This document shows, piece by piece, positions 52,813 to 62,576 of a DNA stretch of 63,029 bases (positions are counted from its first letter, which is position 1; every line of letters starts with the position of its first letter). Source of the stretch: Microcaldota archaeon (GTDB lineage Archaea > Micrarchaeota > Micrarchaeia > Micrarchaeales > Micrarchaeaceae); assembly GCA_021792395.1 (NCBI GenBank), contig JAJYUR010000003.1, forward strand, positions 1 to 63,029, read 5' to 3'. The notes beneath the pieces are model-generated. The model saw only the letters and a program-made list of their open reading frames with translations, was not told the DNA's origin and made no database searches. A program made the translations under genes and the position numbers.

Positions 52813-53742
52813 ATGGCGTCCATAGTTATAGCGTTAGGTGGAAATGCAATACTTGAACGTGGAATGAAACCTACATACGCAAATCAGTTGAAAAGGATAA
52901 TGGAATCTGCCAAATCCATAGCAATAAACATAATAAGGATGAATTACAGCGGCATTGTGTTGACACATGGCAATGGCCCGCAGGTAGGTGACGAGTTTTT
53001 ACGGAATGAGTATTCACGCAAAGCTGTGCCTCCGCTTCCTTTGCACATGCTTACTGCAGAAACGCAGGCAACCGTAGGTGCTATGCTGCAACAATGCCTG
53101 ATGCATGAATTTTCAAGGATGCACGCCAATATGAAGGTTTATGTTGTAATTACCCATGCACTGGTAGACAAAAACGATTCAGCATTTAGACACGCCACGA
53201 AGCCGATAGGGCCATTCTATAACAAAACCGAGCTTAAAAATGAGATAGCATTTGGCATGTTTGACTATGTGCGCGAGCAGGGCGGGTATAGGCGGGTGGT
53301 CGCATCCCCGAAACCCACAAAGATACTTGAAATAGATGCAATAAAGAAGCTTGCTTCGCCAGATGCGGTGGTAATAGCTGGAGGCGGAGGAGGCATACCA
53401 GTGCTCAGATCGCGATTGGGATATGAAGGCGCAGACGCAGTAATAGACAAGGATTGCACATCGCAGGTAATAGCAAACGACCTGGATGCTGATTTCTTAT
53501 CGATATTGACAGAGCCAAAATATGTATACGCAGATTTTCCAAAGAACAGGGTACCTATTAAAAACGTGAATTTGAGTTTATCAATGCCGGATACAATGGT
53601 TATGGAAGAGGGCACAATCAGGCCGAAGGTTGAAGCCTGCGTTAGGTTCATACGCAAAGGAGGGAAGAAGGCATGTATAGGCAATATTAAGGAACTAGAG
53701 TCCTCAAGGGACGGAGTTTTTGGGACTGTTTTCGAAAGGTGA
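52813..53742 (+). CDS. arcC: carbamate kinase
   Basis: 309 residues of the amino-acid-kinase fold, making ATP from carbamoyl phosphate or the reverse. Typical motifs are VIALGGNAILERG, LTHGNGPQVGDE, PLHMLTAETQATVGAML, VIAGGGGGIPVL and VIDKDCTSQVIANDL. I use the second ATG because of the upstream TATA box. No ornithine carbamoyltransferase or arginine deiminase gene is nearby. Confidence 0.92.
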   Translation: MASIVIALGGNAILERGMKPTYANQLKRIMESAKSIAINIIRMNYSGIVLTHGNGPQVGDEFLRNEYSRKAVPPLPLHMLTAETQATVGAMLQQCLMHEFSRMHANMKVYVVITHALVDKNDSAFRHATKPIGPFYNKTELKNEIAFGMFDYVREQGGYRRVVASPKPTKILEIDAIKKLASPDAVVIAGGGGGIPVLRSRLGYEGADAVIDKDCTSQVIANDLDADFLSILTEPKYVYADFPKNRVPIKNVNLSLSMPDTMVMEEGTIRPKVEACVRFIRKGGKKACIGNIKELESSRDGVFGTVFER

Positions 53743-53778
53743 TGCATCCGTAGAATCTATCTCCATACGCCCATTATT

Positions 53779-54369
53779 TTAACTGTTTTCTTTGGAAATT
53801 TGCACCAATGCATCCTTTATTATACTCTCATCTGATTGCGATAGCAATCCTGCCTCGGCAATCGGTTTGTAGGATAGCACGAAATTCAGCAATTCAGGTA
53901 GATCGGGATAGTCCTTTGACAATTCAGCCAGAATTTTTGATGGCGTTTCTTGCCTTATCTTCATTCCAATATCATTATAGACCATCCCAAGGAGGTTGCT
54001 GTACCCCATCAGCATGACTATCTTCTTTGTCGCAAGCATTAGCTTTTTGATTGATTCTATATTGATGATGTCCTGCGGTTGCAGGTCGCTCCTTGCTTCA
54101 TTCTTGCTTATGTAGTCTGAATATCCCCTGATCATTTCTTCATGTTGCTCAATTAAATTAGATATCAGGAACATGCTGCGTTCCTCTTCCTTGTTTTCAG
54201 GGTCCAGCGTCAGCACCTGGCCGTTTATCTTCATCCTGCCATCCTTTATTTCATTTTCTAATGCAATTATGGCCAGGTTTTTAAGCTCTTCCCTTATCTT
54301 GAGCACTAGGTCTTGGCATATGATCCATGCCGCCATATTTTCTCTTTCGTTATTTGAATCCTGCTTCAT
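53779..54369 (-). CDS. hypothetical helical protein behind threonine synthase
   Basis: 196 residues, nearly all helix, acidic, with no enzyme motif (for example LKIREELKNLAIIALENEIK and KKLMLATKKIVMLMGYSNLL). Its ATG overlaps the stop of the threonine synthase gene, so the two are translated together. No family is recognised. Confidence 0.6.
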   Translation of the reverse strand: MKQDSNNERENMAAWIICQDLVLKIREELKNLAIIALENEIKDGRMKINGQVLTLDPENKEEERSMFLISNLIEQHEEMIRGYSDYISKNEARSDLQPQDIINIESIKKLMLATKKIVMLMGYSNLLGMVYNDIGMKIRQETPSKILAELSKDYPDLPELLNFVLSYKPIAEAGLLSQSDESIIKDALVQISKENS

Positions 54370-55424
54370 ATATTGCCACCGCTTATTATGGCAACCGTTG
54401 CCCCATGAATGCCATTTTTGCTCTTTATCTTTTCGTATGCGGCAAATGACGCAACGCCGCCCAACTCCGCAACTATGCCTTTTTCCTTATAAAGCTTTTC
54501 TTTAGATCTTTCCATTTCATTATCTGTAACTGCTACGGCCATGCCTCTTGTAACATTTAATCCTTCTAAAGCCTGCGTGCCAAATGTTGGAAATCCTACA
54601 GCTATCGCATCCGCTTTGGTTTTCGGAATGCGGTATTTAATGCTGCTTTTCGAATTGAATGCATCTACCACAGGAGAGCAGCCTTTGGCTTCTACAGCTA
54701 TGAGCCGTGGTAATTTTTTTATGCGCCCGGATGCTTTCATCTCCCTCAGACCCTTGTATATTCCTGAAAAAAGCGTTGCGTTTCCAACAGGTATTATAAT
54801 GTTGGCTGCCCCAGGCAGGTTTTGCATTATCTCATATGCTATGAGCTTCTGCCCCTCTTTTCTGTAGCAATAATCACCAGACAGGAAAAATCCTTTTTTT
54901 CTTGAGTATAATGCGGCTGCATCGAGCGCCTTATTGAAGTCCCCATCTACTTCTTTTATGATGGCATCGTTAGTTGACCTTATGTCATATATTTTGTCTT
55001 TGTTGGCATTGCTGCTTATGAATATATGGGCGCGGATGCCGTATAATTTAGAGTAATAAGCTATCGAATATGCCATATTGCCCGTTGATGCGCACACCAC
55101 GTCCTTATATCCGTATTCGTATGCCTTCGCCACCTCTATGACCGAGCCTAAATCCTTGAATGATCCTGTCTGGTTCCTTAGTTCAAGCTTTAAAAAAAGT
55201 CCGGCATCTTCAGATGCCACTATATTCGTACCGCCCACAGCATAATGTTTATACGCACCTTTTGGGAGGGCACTTTCGAAGTCCCAGAAGGATCTGCCGC
55301 TCGGCATTGCAATCCTGCCGGCATATACCACCTCTAGAATGCCGTTGCATCTGGCGCATACCTGATTGGCATATGTGCTGCCGTATTCGGCGCTGCATTG
55401 CAGACATTTCAGCTTATAATCCAT
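54366..55424 (-). CDS. thrC: threonine synthase
   Basis: A PLP enzyme of 352 residues making threonine from O-phosphohomoserine. An N-terminal zinc ribbon (LKCLQCSAEYG, CARCNGILEV) is followed by the catalytic domain. The PLP Lys is in NQTGSFKDLGSVIEVAK, the phosphate loop is IIPVGNATLFSG, and CASTGNMAYSIAYYSKL is conserved. It overlaps the gene after it by four bases. Confidence 0.9.
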   Translation of the reverse strand: MDYKLKCLQCSAEYGSTYANQVCARCNGILEVVYAGRIAMPSGRSFWDFESALPKGAYKHYAVGGTNIVASEDAGLFLKLELRNQTGSFKDLGSVIEVAKAYEYGYKDVVCASTGNMAYSIAYYSKLYGIRAHIFISSNANKDKIYDIRSTNDAIIKEVDGDFNKALDAAALYSRKKGFFLSGDYCYRKEGQKLIAYEIMQNLPGAANIIIPVGNATLFSGIYKGLREMKASGRIKKLPRLIAVEAKGCSPVVDAFNSKSSIKYRIPKTKADAIAVGFPTFGTQALEGLNVTRGMAVAVTDNEMERSKEKLYKEKGIVAELGGVASFAAYEKIKSKNGIHGATVAIISGGNI

Positions 55425-55478
55425 GCGCTTACCGCAAATAATAAATTTGCGAATTATAAATTAATAATAGGTGGTATT

Positions 55479-56072
55479 ATGGAAGTAGAGAACAATAAAA
55501 AAATTTATAGCAGCATTGAAGACATATTAGATAGAAGGCATTCCGCTCTTGTAGTCTGGGATGTACAAAACATGCTTTTAGACAGGATATTCAACAAGGA
55601 TGAGTTTAAGGGCAAGCTGAATGCAGCAGTATCTGCGGCAAGGAAATCTGATGTGCCTGTATTTTTTACTAAAATAACGCCTTTGCCTGACAGGTACGAG
55701 TCGCGCGTTAGACTGAGCAGCGCACGCAGATGGAACATGTCAAAAATCCCTGCAGAGGCATTTGAATTAGCTATAGTCCCGGAAAAAAATGATGTAGTGC
55801 TTAACAAGAATACCGCAAGCATATTCATAGGCACAAATTTTGAAATGATGGTAAGGAATGCAGGCATTGAAAGCCTCGTTTTTACCGGAATAGCTACTGA
55901 AATCGGAGTAGAATCGAGCGCTAGGGATGCATTGAACAGGGGATTCTTCCCAGTGGTAGCGCAGGATGCTGTTTCATCAGCAGACAAGGATGCCCATGAA
56001 AGATCTTTGGCAAACATGAAAAATATGCTGAGCGTGATATCTGTGGAAGAACTGCTTAAGGTATGGAAATGA
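55479..56072 (+). CDS. isochorismatase-like protein lacking the catalytic Cys
   Basis: 197 residues from MEVENNKKIYSS, which has GGTGGTATT directly upstream; the ORF track starts 27 codons earlier inside the promoter. The fold is the cysteine-hydrolase family: catalytic Asp in VVWDVQNMLL and Lys in VVLNKNTASIF. The usual G-x-x-T-x-x-C-V segment reads GIATEIGVESSARDA, with Gly in place of the nucleophilic Cys. It is therefore unlikely to be a normal nicotinamidase or isochorismatase. Confidence 0.8.
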   Translation: MEVENNKKIYSSIEDILDRRHSALVVWDVQNMLLDRIFNKDEFKGKLNAAVSAARKSDVPVFFTKITPLPDRYESRVRLSSARRWNMSKIPAEAFELAIVPEKNDVVLNKNTASIFIGTNFEMMVRNAGIESLVFTGIATEIGVESSARDALNRGFFPVVAQDAVSSADKDAHERSLANMKNMLSVISVEELLKVWK

Positions 56073-56087
56073 TATGGTTATTTAGGG

Positions 56088-57419
56088 TTATATTGGGCCA
56101 AGGATAGATTCGTATTTTTCCCTGTAGAACTTGAGCCCTATGCTTTTTGATACGTAAAGCGCATCTTCCAGGGCGCTCGAAAGCGCGGATGTCGCACCAG
56201 GAGATGGCGTCACATTGAATATTATGCCATCGCCTTTGATCTTAGACGCACCAAGGGATAATGCCCTTTTGTTTTCGTCTATTATTTGTGGCCTTATGCC
56301 GCCGACGTTGCCTGCAAAAGTAAGATTTGAATATCTCAAAGAAGGCACTATCACAGATGCCTCGTTCTTGAGAAACAGGTATTGCCCTATAACGGGCGCA
56401 CTATAAAGCATGTTTTTTCTTATTATCCTGCGTATGTCCTTATTTAAAAGTATCTTGAAAAGGCTGCTTATCGTAGGTGCATCAAAATCGAAGGTCCTTA
56501 TGTAATCCAATGATGTGCCGTTATGCCTGCGCTCCAGTTGGATTGGTAATGTGACAGTAGGCCCGAACCTAGTTATCGCTGGGTTTGTTATGTCTGGATC
56601 ACCATGTATTGCGGCAAACGGTATGCCGCCTTTTTGGACCCTGTACACTTTGCCCCTTAGGACGCGTTTTGAGATGTAAAAATTGCCACCGACTGAAAGT
56701 ATCGACAGGTTCTTGTCGTATCCCATAGATTTGGCAAAGAATAGGCTGTATGTGCCTGAAGCAAATATCACGAATCTGGCATTGAAGGTGTGCTTATCCG
56801 TAAATACGGTGTATCCATCGGGGCTTTTTTTAACCTTCTTCACAGCAGTGTCAAATAATATGTGCGTATTGGCTTTGCCTTTGCCAAATGAATTCTCGAT
56901 ATATGAAAGAGTGAGCTTTCCATAGTCAACCATATAGCCTTTATCGGATATCAATGCGAATATCTTTTCTTTTGGATCGCGCTTATATGTTACGTTTGGC
57001 TCAACCGTTGAAATTTCTTTCTTGTCCAGGGCTTTCAGCCCGGGGAATAGCTCCTTTATCTTAGATGCATATATCTTTTCCAGCGCTTCTATTTCCTCTT
57101 CGCCTACACCCAGCACCATCTTCTGGCAGCTTTCTAATAGGCCTTTGCGCTTGCCTCTTGGCAACATGCTCGTATAATTGAGGACCCTTTCTGCAGTAGC
57201 TTTGGTCTCCTTTGCTTTTTCGTAGGTATAATTGGTTTCTATATCGCCAAAATGCAAAGTCTGGCTATTATTAATGCTGTTTGAATTGAGCTTGGCCAGC
57301 GTGTCATACTTTTCTATCAACAAGATTCTGTCGGTATTTGTATAGTTGCTTAGCGTGTATAATAGGGCTGCGCCGGTTATGCCCCCTCCTACGATTATTA
57401 TGTCGTAATTTTTATCCAT
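56088..57419 (-). CDS. mqo: malate:quinone oxidoreductase-like flavoprotein
   Basis: 443 residues. FAD binding is shown by YDIIIVGGGITGAALLYTLS and LIEKYDTLAKLNSNSINNSQ. The segment NSQTLHFGDIETNYTYEKA and the C-terminal FNVTPSPGATSALSSALEDA match malate:quinone oxidoreductases, with L-2-hydroxyglutarate oxidases as the nearest alternative. It would oxidise malate to oxaloacetate and feed electrons to quinone. It lies directly downstream of aconitase (19 bases), which supports a TCA role. Confidence 0.78.
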   Translation of the reverse strand: MDKNYDIIIVGGGITGAALLYTLSNYTNTDRILLIEKYDTLAKLNSNSINNSQTLHFGDIETNYTYEKAKETKATAERVLNYTSMLPRGKRKGLLESCQKMVLGVGEEEIEALEKIYASKIKELFPGLKALDKKEISTVEPNVTYKRDPKEKIFALISDKGYMVDYGKLTLSYIENSFGKGKANTHILFDTAVKKVKKSPDGYTVFTDKHTFNARFVIFASGTYSLFFAKSMGYDKNLSILSVGGNFYISKRVLRGKVYRVQKGGIPFAAIHGDPDITNPAITRFGPTVTLPIQLERRHNGTSLDYIRTFDFDAPTISSLFKILLNKDIRRIIRKNMLYSAPVIGQYLFLKNEASVIVPSLRYSNLTFAGNVGGIRPQIIDENKRALSLGASKIKGDGIIFNVTPSPGATSALSSALEDALYVSKSIGLKFYREKYESILGPI

Positions 57420-57437
57420 CGCAGATCACAAGTGCAA

Positions 57438-60266
57438 TTATGATTCTGTCATTATGTTATTAAGGACATAGTTTAGTATACCACCTGCTTTGAAGTACTC
57501 CATTTCCATATCCGTGTCTATCCTGCTTTTGAGTAAAACTGATTTTTGAGCACCGTCTTTAGAATCATAGTACAGCATCTCGAGCATATCGCGCGGCTTC
57601 ATAGAGCTTGGAAGTTTTATCGTAATCTCCTTTCCATAGTCTATACCGAGAGATTTTGCATCATCTTTACTGTCGAATTGGATAGGTATGATGCCCATCC
57701 CTATGAGATTGCTCCTATGTATCCTTTCGAAGCTCTTTGCTATGACGGCTTTTACGCCTATGAGCGCTGGGCCCTTTGCAGCCCAATCCCTTGAGCTTCC
57801 CGATCCATATTCTATGCCTCCGAACACTACAAGCGGAATCCCCATCGTCTTGTATTTTATAGCCGCTTCGTATATGGACATCTCCGCCCCATCCGGATAG
57901 AATATCGTATATCCCCCTTCTCTTCCATTTAGCATCAGGTTTTTGATCCTGTTGTTTGCGAATGTGCCGCGCATCATAACTTCGTGATTGCCCCTGCGTG
58001 CACCGTATGTATTGAAATCTTTTTGCTCTACCCCTTTTTCAATCAAATACTTTCCAGCAGGACTGTCCTTCCCGATTGCACCTGCCGGGGATATGTGGTC
58101 GGTAGATACTGAATCGCCGAATACCGCAAGAATTTTGGCTCCAGATATATCCTTTATTGGGTTTTGGCCATGTTTTAATTCCAGATCGTCGAAGAACGGC
58201 GGCTTACGTATATATGTACTGGCTTCATCCCACTTGAATATTTCACCTGAAGGCGAATCGATTGCGTTCCAGTATTTGTTGACATCATATATCTTGCTTC
58301 CATATTCATCATGGAACATTGACATCGAAACATATTCATTGATCATTTTCTTTATATCTGCATCTGAAGGCCATACATCCTTCAGATAAACAGGGGTTCC
58401 GTCAGATCCCATGCCAAGCGGATCTTTTGTAAGGTCTTTTAGGACATTGCCGGCTATAGCGTATGCAACCACCAGCGGGGGCGACATCAGATAGTTTGCC
58501 CTTACGTCCCTATGTATTCTTGCCTCATAATTCCTATTCCCGGAAAGCACTGCTGCAACGTCAAGGCTATTTCCGTTTATGGCATCGCTCTGCTTGTCTA
58601 TAAGCGGCCCGCTGTTGCCTATGCATGTTGTGCATCCATATCCGACCAGATCAAAACCAAGCTTTTCTAAGGGTTCGATCAAACCTGCCTTTTTGAGGTA
58701 ATCTGTGACCACCCTTGATCCAGGAGCTAAGCTAGTCTTAACCTTCCTTGTATCTATCTTTAGACCTTTTTCAATTGCTTTCTTTGCCAGCAACCCTGCG
58801 CCTATCATGACAGACGGATTGCTCGTATTGGTGCAGCTTGTTATGGCTGCGATAACTATGTCGCCATCTGAAAGCTTCACATCGTAATCTGCATATTTGA
58901 TAATGGTGCTTTTTTGCGATTCGTGCATGGGCGCGTCCTTTATTGCACCGTTGCCCGGACCTTGGCTTTCACTGGACCACCTGGTATAGTCCTTGCCGTT
59001 TATCTTATGATCAGGCTGAATGCCAGAATCTTTTGAAAGGAACATGTTTACGAAATTATCCCTTACAGAACCAAGAGGAAGCTGCTCCTTTGGCTGACTT
59101 GGACCAGAGATGCTGGGCACTATGCTCCCCAGATCCACTTCAAGCACGTCGGTATATGTTACTTTGTCATAGTCTATTTTGAACATCCCCTGGCTTTCAT
59201 AGTACCTGCGCACTAATTCTATCTGTTCTGGGCTTCTCCCTGTGCTTTTCAGGTAATTGAGAGTCTCTTCATCGGGAGGAAATATGGCTATCGTTGCACC
59301 ATATTCTGGACACATGTTGGATAGGGTAGCCCTGTCAGGCAGGGATAGATTGCTCATCCCTTCGCCGAAAAATTCGACGAACATGTTCACCACCCCTTTC
59401 TCCCTAAGCATCCTCGTCAATGTAAGGGCAAAATCAGTAGCGGTTATGCCTTCCTTCATATGGCCCTTAAGATGCACGCCCAATACCTTTGGCGTAATGA
59501 ATGATACAGGCTGGTTCAGCAGTGCAGCCTCTGCCTCAATGCCTCCGACGCCGAAACCCAATACTCCTAAGCCGTTGACCATAGTGGTATGCGAATCGGT
59601 ACCGACCAATGTATCTGGATATGCAACGGTTTTCCCACCTATGTCCTTAGCGCTCACGCACGTTGCTAGGTATTCGAGGTTTACCTGGTGGCATATGCCT
59701 GCAGACGGGGGCAGCACTCTGAAATTTTTGAAGCCGTTGCTGGCCCATTTCAGCAGTACGTATCTCTCTTTATTGCGCTCTATTTCCTTTTCCTGATTTA
59801 GGGAGATAGCATTTACCACATTGAAGTAATCAACCTGGACAGAATGGTCTATTACCAGGTCTACCGGCATGATTGGCTGAATTTTTTCTGCGGGCATGCC
59901 GTTATTAACTATAAAGTCACGCATTGTAGCTAGGTCTACAACAGCAGGTACGCCGGTGAAATCCTGCATCAGGACTCTCGATACCTTGAATGGTATCTCC
60001 CTGTCCGCAGGGTTCTTTGCGTTCCAATTTGCAAGTGATATTATATCCTCTTCTTTTACTGCTTTTCCATCAAGGTTCCTAAGGAGAGACTCTATCACCA
60101 CCCTTATTGAAAATGGGAGCTGTGAAAGCTTGCCTGCGCCTTCGGATTCCAGACTTTTTAATGAATAGAAGAATACTTCTTTGCCCGAAGTGAGCCTGAA
60201 GCTCGACAGATGCTGTGAATTTAATGAGGTCTGATTTGATCCTTGTGCAGTATGTTTTGGTTGCAT
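57438..60266 (-). CDS. acnA: aconitate hydratase (AcnA/IRP type)
   Basis: 942 residues interconverting citrate and isocitrate with a 4Fe-4S cluster. The cluster cysteines are in ITSCTNTSNPSVMIG and VGYGCTTCIGNSGPL. Substrate-binding motifs include LVGTDSHTTMVNGLGVLG and VFGGIEYGSGSSRDWAAKG. It is full length. GGTGGTAGA precedes the ATG. It is divergent from citrate synthase and followed by the Mqo-like gene. Confidence 0.95.
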   Translation of the reverse strand: MQPKHTAQGSNQTSLNSQHLSSFRLTSGKEVFFYSLKSLESEGAGKLSQLPFSIRVVIESLLRNLDGKAVKEEDIISLANWNAKNPADREIPFKVSRVLMQDFTGVPAVVDLATMRDFIVNNGMPAEKIQPIMPVDLVIDHSVQVDYFNVVNAISLNQEKEIERNKERYVLLKWASNGFKNFRVLPPSAGICHQVNLEYLATCVSAKDIGGKTVAYPDTLVGTDSHTTMVNGLGVLGFGVGGIEAEAALLNQPVSFITPKVLGVHLKGHMKEGITATDFALTLTRMLREKGVVNMFVEFFGEGMSNLSLPDRATLSNMCPEYGATIAIFPPDEETLNYLKSTGRSPEQIELVRRYYESQGMFKIDYDKVTYTDVLEVDLGSIVPSISGPSQPKEQLPLGSVRDNFVNMFLSKDSGIQPDHKINGKDYTRWSSESQGPGNGAIKDAPMHESQKSTIIKYADYDVKLSDGDIVIAAITSCTNTSNPSVMIGAGLLAKKAIEKGLKIDTRKVKTSLAPGSRVVTDYLKKAGLIEPLEKLGFDLVGYGCTTCIGNSGPLIDKQSDAINGNSLDVAAVLSGNRNYEARIHRDVRANYLMSPPLVVAYAIAGNVLKDLTKDPLGMGSDGTPVYLKDVWPSDADIKKMINEYVSMSMFHDEYGSKIYDVNKYWNAIDSPSGEIFKWDEASTYIRKPPFFDDLELKHGQNPIKDISGAKILAVFGDSVSTDHISPAGAIGKDSPAGKYLIEKGVEQKDFNTYGARRGNHEVMMRGTFANNRIKNLMLNGREGGYTIFYPDGAEMSIYEAAIKYKTMGIPLVVFGGIEYGSGSSRDWAAKGPALIGVKAVIAKSFERIHRSNLIGMGIIPIQFDSKDDAKSLGIDYGKEITIKLPSSMKPRDMLEMLYYDSKDGAQKSVLLKSRIDTDMEMEYFKAGGILNYVLNNIMTES

Positions 60267-60298
60267 TCTACCACCACATTGATAATCAGCATATAAAA

Positions 60299-60361
60299 CT
60301 TATAAACGTTGTAAAAACGTTTTATTACATGCATACAACTTTCGGATGCGCATTATTTATA
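60299..60361. promoter_or_regulatory. shared acnA/citrate synthase promoter region
   Basis: A minus-strand TATA-like TTTATAAG (60299-60306) suits acnA, and TTATTTATA (60353-60361) suits citrate synthase at 60391. Between them AAACGTT occurs twice (60304-60310 and 60315-60321), 11 bases apart, about one helical turn. This could be an operator used for both genes. Confidence 0.4.
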
Positions 60362-60390
60362 CCTTGATTGGTAATTTTTATTGTGATTAG

Positions 60391-61539
60391 ATGGAAGTTG
60401 ATACGCCAAAAATATCTTCCGGATTGGAGGGCATTTATATCACCAACTCAAACATATGCAAGGTAGACGGGATAAATGGAAGGCTTTGGTACAGGGGATA
60501 TTCCATTGAGGCTCTTGCGGAAAATTCCAACTTCGAGGAGGTGTCTTATCTGCTCATTTATGGAGCGTTACCGGACGCAGAGCAGATGGAGGCGTTTTCA
60601 AAGAAGTTAAAGCAGTATAGGGAATTGAGTCAAACCACTATTGACATATTATCTAGAATGGTAGGAAGGGCAGATCCCATGGATATCTTGAGGACCGCAA
60701 TATCTGCACTCCCTGCAGACGACAAGGATGCATATGAAAACTCCGATGACCAAAACGCAAGAAAGAGCATAATGCTTATATCTAAAGTTGCCAGCATAAC
60801 GGCAACCATAGGGAGGATGCTTGCTGGAAAAACTTATGTAAAGCCAAATGGCGACTTGGATCATGCATCGAATTTCCTCTACATGCTAAATGGCAGCAAG
60901 CCAAACGAACGCGACAGCAAAGTAATTGATTTAATGCTCGTACTGCATGCAGAGCATGCTACAAATGCATCTACATTTTCTGCAATGGTCACAGGATCGA
61001 CCTTGGCTGATATATATGCGGCTGTAACCTCAGGCATAGCTACGCTAAAAGGGCCGCTGCACGGCGGCGCGGATGAGAATGCGCTTAAGATGATGCGCGA
61101 GATAGGGACGCCAGCTAATACGGAAAAATATATTGATGATGCATTAGCAGGCAAGAAACGAATAATGGGGTTCGGGCATAGGGTGTATAAGACCTACGAC
61201 CCTAGGGCAAAAATAATAAAGAAATATCTCATAGAGTCAGAGGATTATTCGGATGATTTGAAAAATCTTGCGGCAATAGCACTTAGGGCCGAAACCCTTA
61301 TGATAGGCAGACTGGGCAAAACACACGGCATCTGGCCTAATGTGGACTTTTTTTCTGGCCCTGTTTATTTATCTATAGGGATACCGTTAGAGTTGTTTAC
61401 GCCGCTTTTCGCTGTTGCGCGAACTCCAGGATGGTGTGCCCATGTGTTAGAGTATTGGAAGAACAACAGGCTGTTCAGACCTTTGGATTTTTATACCGGG
61501 GCGCTTGACATAGAATACAAAAAGATATCCGAAAGATAG
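60391..61539 (+). CDS. citrate synthase
   Basis: 382 residues condensing acetyl-CoA and oxaloacetate. Catalytic residues are visible: His in KGPLHGGADENALKMM, His in GFGHRVYKTYDPRAK and Asp in NVDFFSGPVYLSIGIP. The length and the opening SGLEGIYITNSNICKVDG are those of the archaeal/Gram-positive dimeric type. GTGATTAG precedes the ATG. It may act as 2-methylcitrate synthase as well. Confidence 0.95.
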   Translation: MEVDTPKISSGLEGIYITNSNICKVDGINGRLWYRGYSIEALAENSNFEEVSYLLIYGALPDAEQMEAFSKKLKQYRELSQTTIDILSRMVGRADPMDILRTAISALPADDKDAYENSDDQNARKSIMLISKVASITATIGRMLAGKTYVKPNGDLDHASNFLYMLNGSKPNERDSKVIDLMLVLHAEHATNASTFSAMVTGSTLADIYAAVTSGIATLKGPLHGGADENALKMMREIGTPANTEKYIDDALAGKKRIMGFGHRVYKTYDPRAKIIKKYLIESEDYSDDLKNLAAIALRAETLMIGRLGKTHGIWPNVDFFSGPVYLSIGIPLELFTPLFAVARTPGWCAHVLEYWKNNRLFRPLDFYTGALDIEYKKISER

Positions 61540-61540
61540 G

Positions 61541-62134
61541 TCATTTTGATATAGATACCCTTACCCAGCTTTTGTTTCTCTTGAGGCTTTTTACCTTTAG
61601 GTTGGTGCCTTTTATCAGACCGTATATGTCGCTTACTTCTATGCCGTGTGAACCTCCAATAAACTTGAATGGACTGGACATGCGCCCTAATTCGTATTCA
61701 TATATGTTTATGACACCGCCATTCGTAAGAAATTCTGACATATAAAGCAGCGCGTCCTTCTTTTTCTTCCAGTGGTGAAATGATATGGAACTCATTATTA
61801 TGTCGAAATTGCGCTTGAAAGGGATATTTCTGCTTGAACCTATCTTGAATGACACGCTGGATTTTTTTGCTGCTGCTTTCTTTGATGCAATCTTTATCAT
61901 GCTGGGAGACGGATCTATGGCGTATACTTTCAACTTATTGTTTTTTGAAAGTCGTATAGGTATTTCGCCAGGACCTGTGCCTACATCTAGGATGCTGGTT
62001 GCGTTGTACCTCTTTATGTCTTCTATAACGAATGCATAGAAGTCTTTTGTTATCGGAATTTTAACAGAGAAAGAATACAATCTTGACAGTATAGGCCCGA
62101 ACTTTTCCTCTCCTGGCAAATAATAGTTTTTCAT
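61541..62134 (-). CDS. SAM-dependent methyltransferase (class I)
   Basis: About 197 residues from MKNYYLPGEEKFG (62134), which has GGTAATGAG upstream. Motif I is ILDVGTGPGEIPIRLS, motif II VYAIDPSPSMI, and the later MSSISFHHWKKKKDALLYMS is typical of the UbiE-like methyltransferase_11 group. The substrate is unknown. It converges on citrate synthase with two bases between the stops. Confidence 0.8.
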   Translation of the reverse strand: MKNYYLPGEEKFGPILSRLYSFSVKIPITKDFYAFVIEDIKRYNATSILDVGTGPGEIPIRLSKNNKLKVYAIDPSPSMIKIASKKAAAKKSSVSFKIGSSRNIPFKRNFDIIMSSISFHHWKKKKDALLYMSEFLTNGGVINIYEYELGRMSSPFKFIGGSHGIEVSDIYGLIKGTNLKVKSLKRNKSWVRVSISK

Positions 62135-62302
62135 CTCATTACCTTTGCTTGGGGTCACCGGTTTCCGTGCCCAAAATACATTAGCAAATCTAATTTATAA
62201 ACCATTAGCTTTTGCTCGTTTTTTTACAAATTGGTGGTTAAATGATTAAATTTTTAATAGAAATAGGGTTCTTGGAAGGAAAAGAGTTTTGGTAGTTCCA
62301 TC

Positions 62303-62572
62303 TCAGTAGATATTATCGTGATGATCATAATCCTCAATCCACACCCTGCGGGATGACTCATCTATCGAATAGGTTAGTACAAAGCTTTTCATTATGTGCA
62401 CTCTTCTAAGCCCTTGCATAGGTACATTTAGAGGTTTAAATTTATGTGGCTCTATGAGTATCTCTGCTATCTTGTTTCGTATTGCTATTAACTGCTGCTG
62501 GTCCCGCTTTTCCAGTTTTGACAATATTTTTTCCACGTGTTTCCTATATCCAAGGCTATAGGGCTCTGGCAC
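62303..62572 (-). CDS. RelE/ParE-family toxin
   Basis: 89 residues with a GTG start (AGTGATC upstream). The fold is helix-helix-four strands: YRKHVEKILSKLEKRDQQQL, LNVPMQGLRRVHIMKSFVLT and RRVWIEDYDHHDNIY. This matches archaeal RelE-like mRNA interferases. The basic residues around RRVHIMKSF would contact RNA. It follows its antitoxin with a four-base gap. Confidence 0.8.
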   Translation of the reverse strand: MPEPYSLGYRKHVEKILSKLEKRDQQQLIAIRNKIAEILIEPHKFKPLNVPMQGLRRVHIMKSFVLTYSIDESSRRVWIEDYDHHDNIY

Positions 62573-62576
62573 AAGA

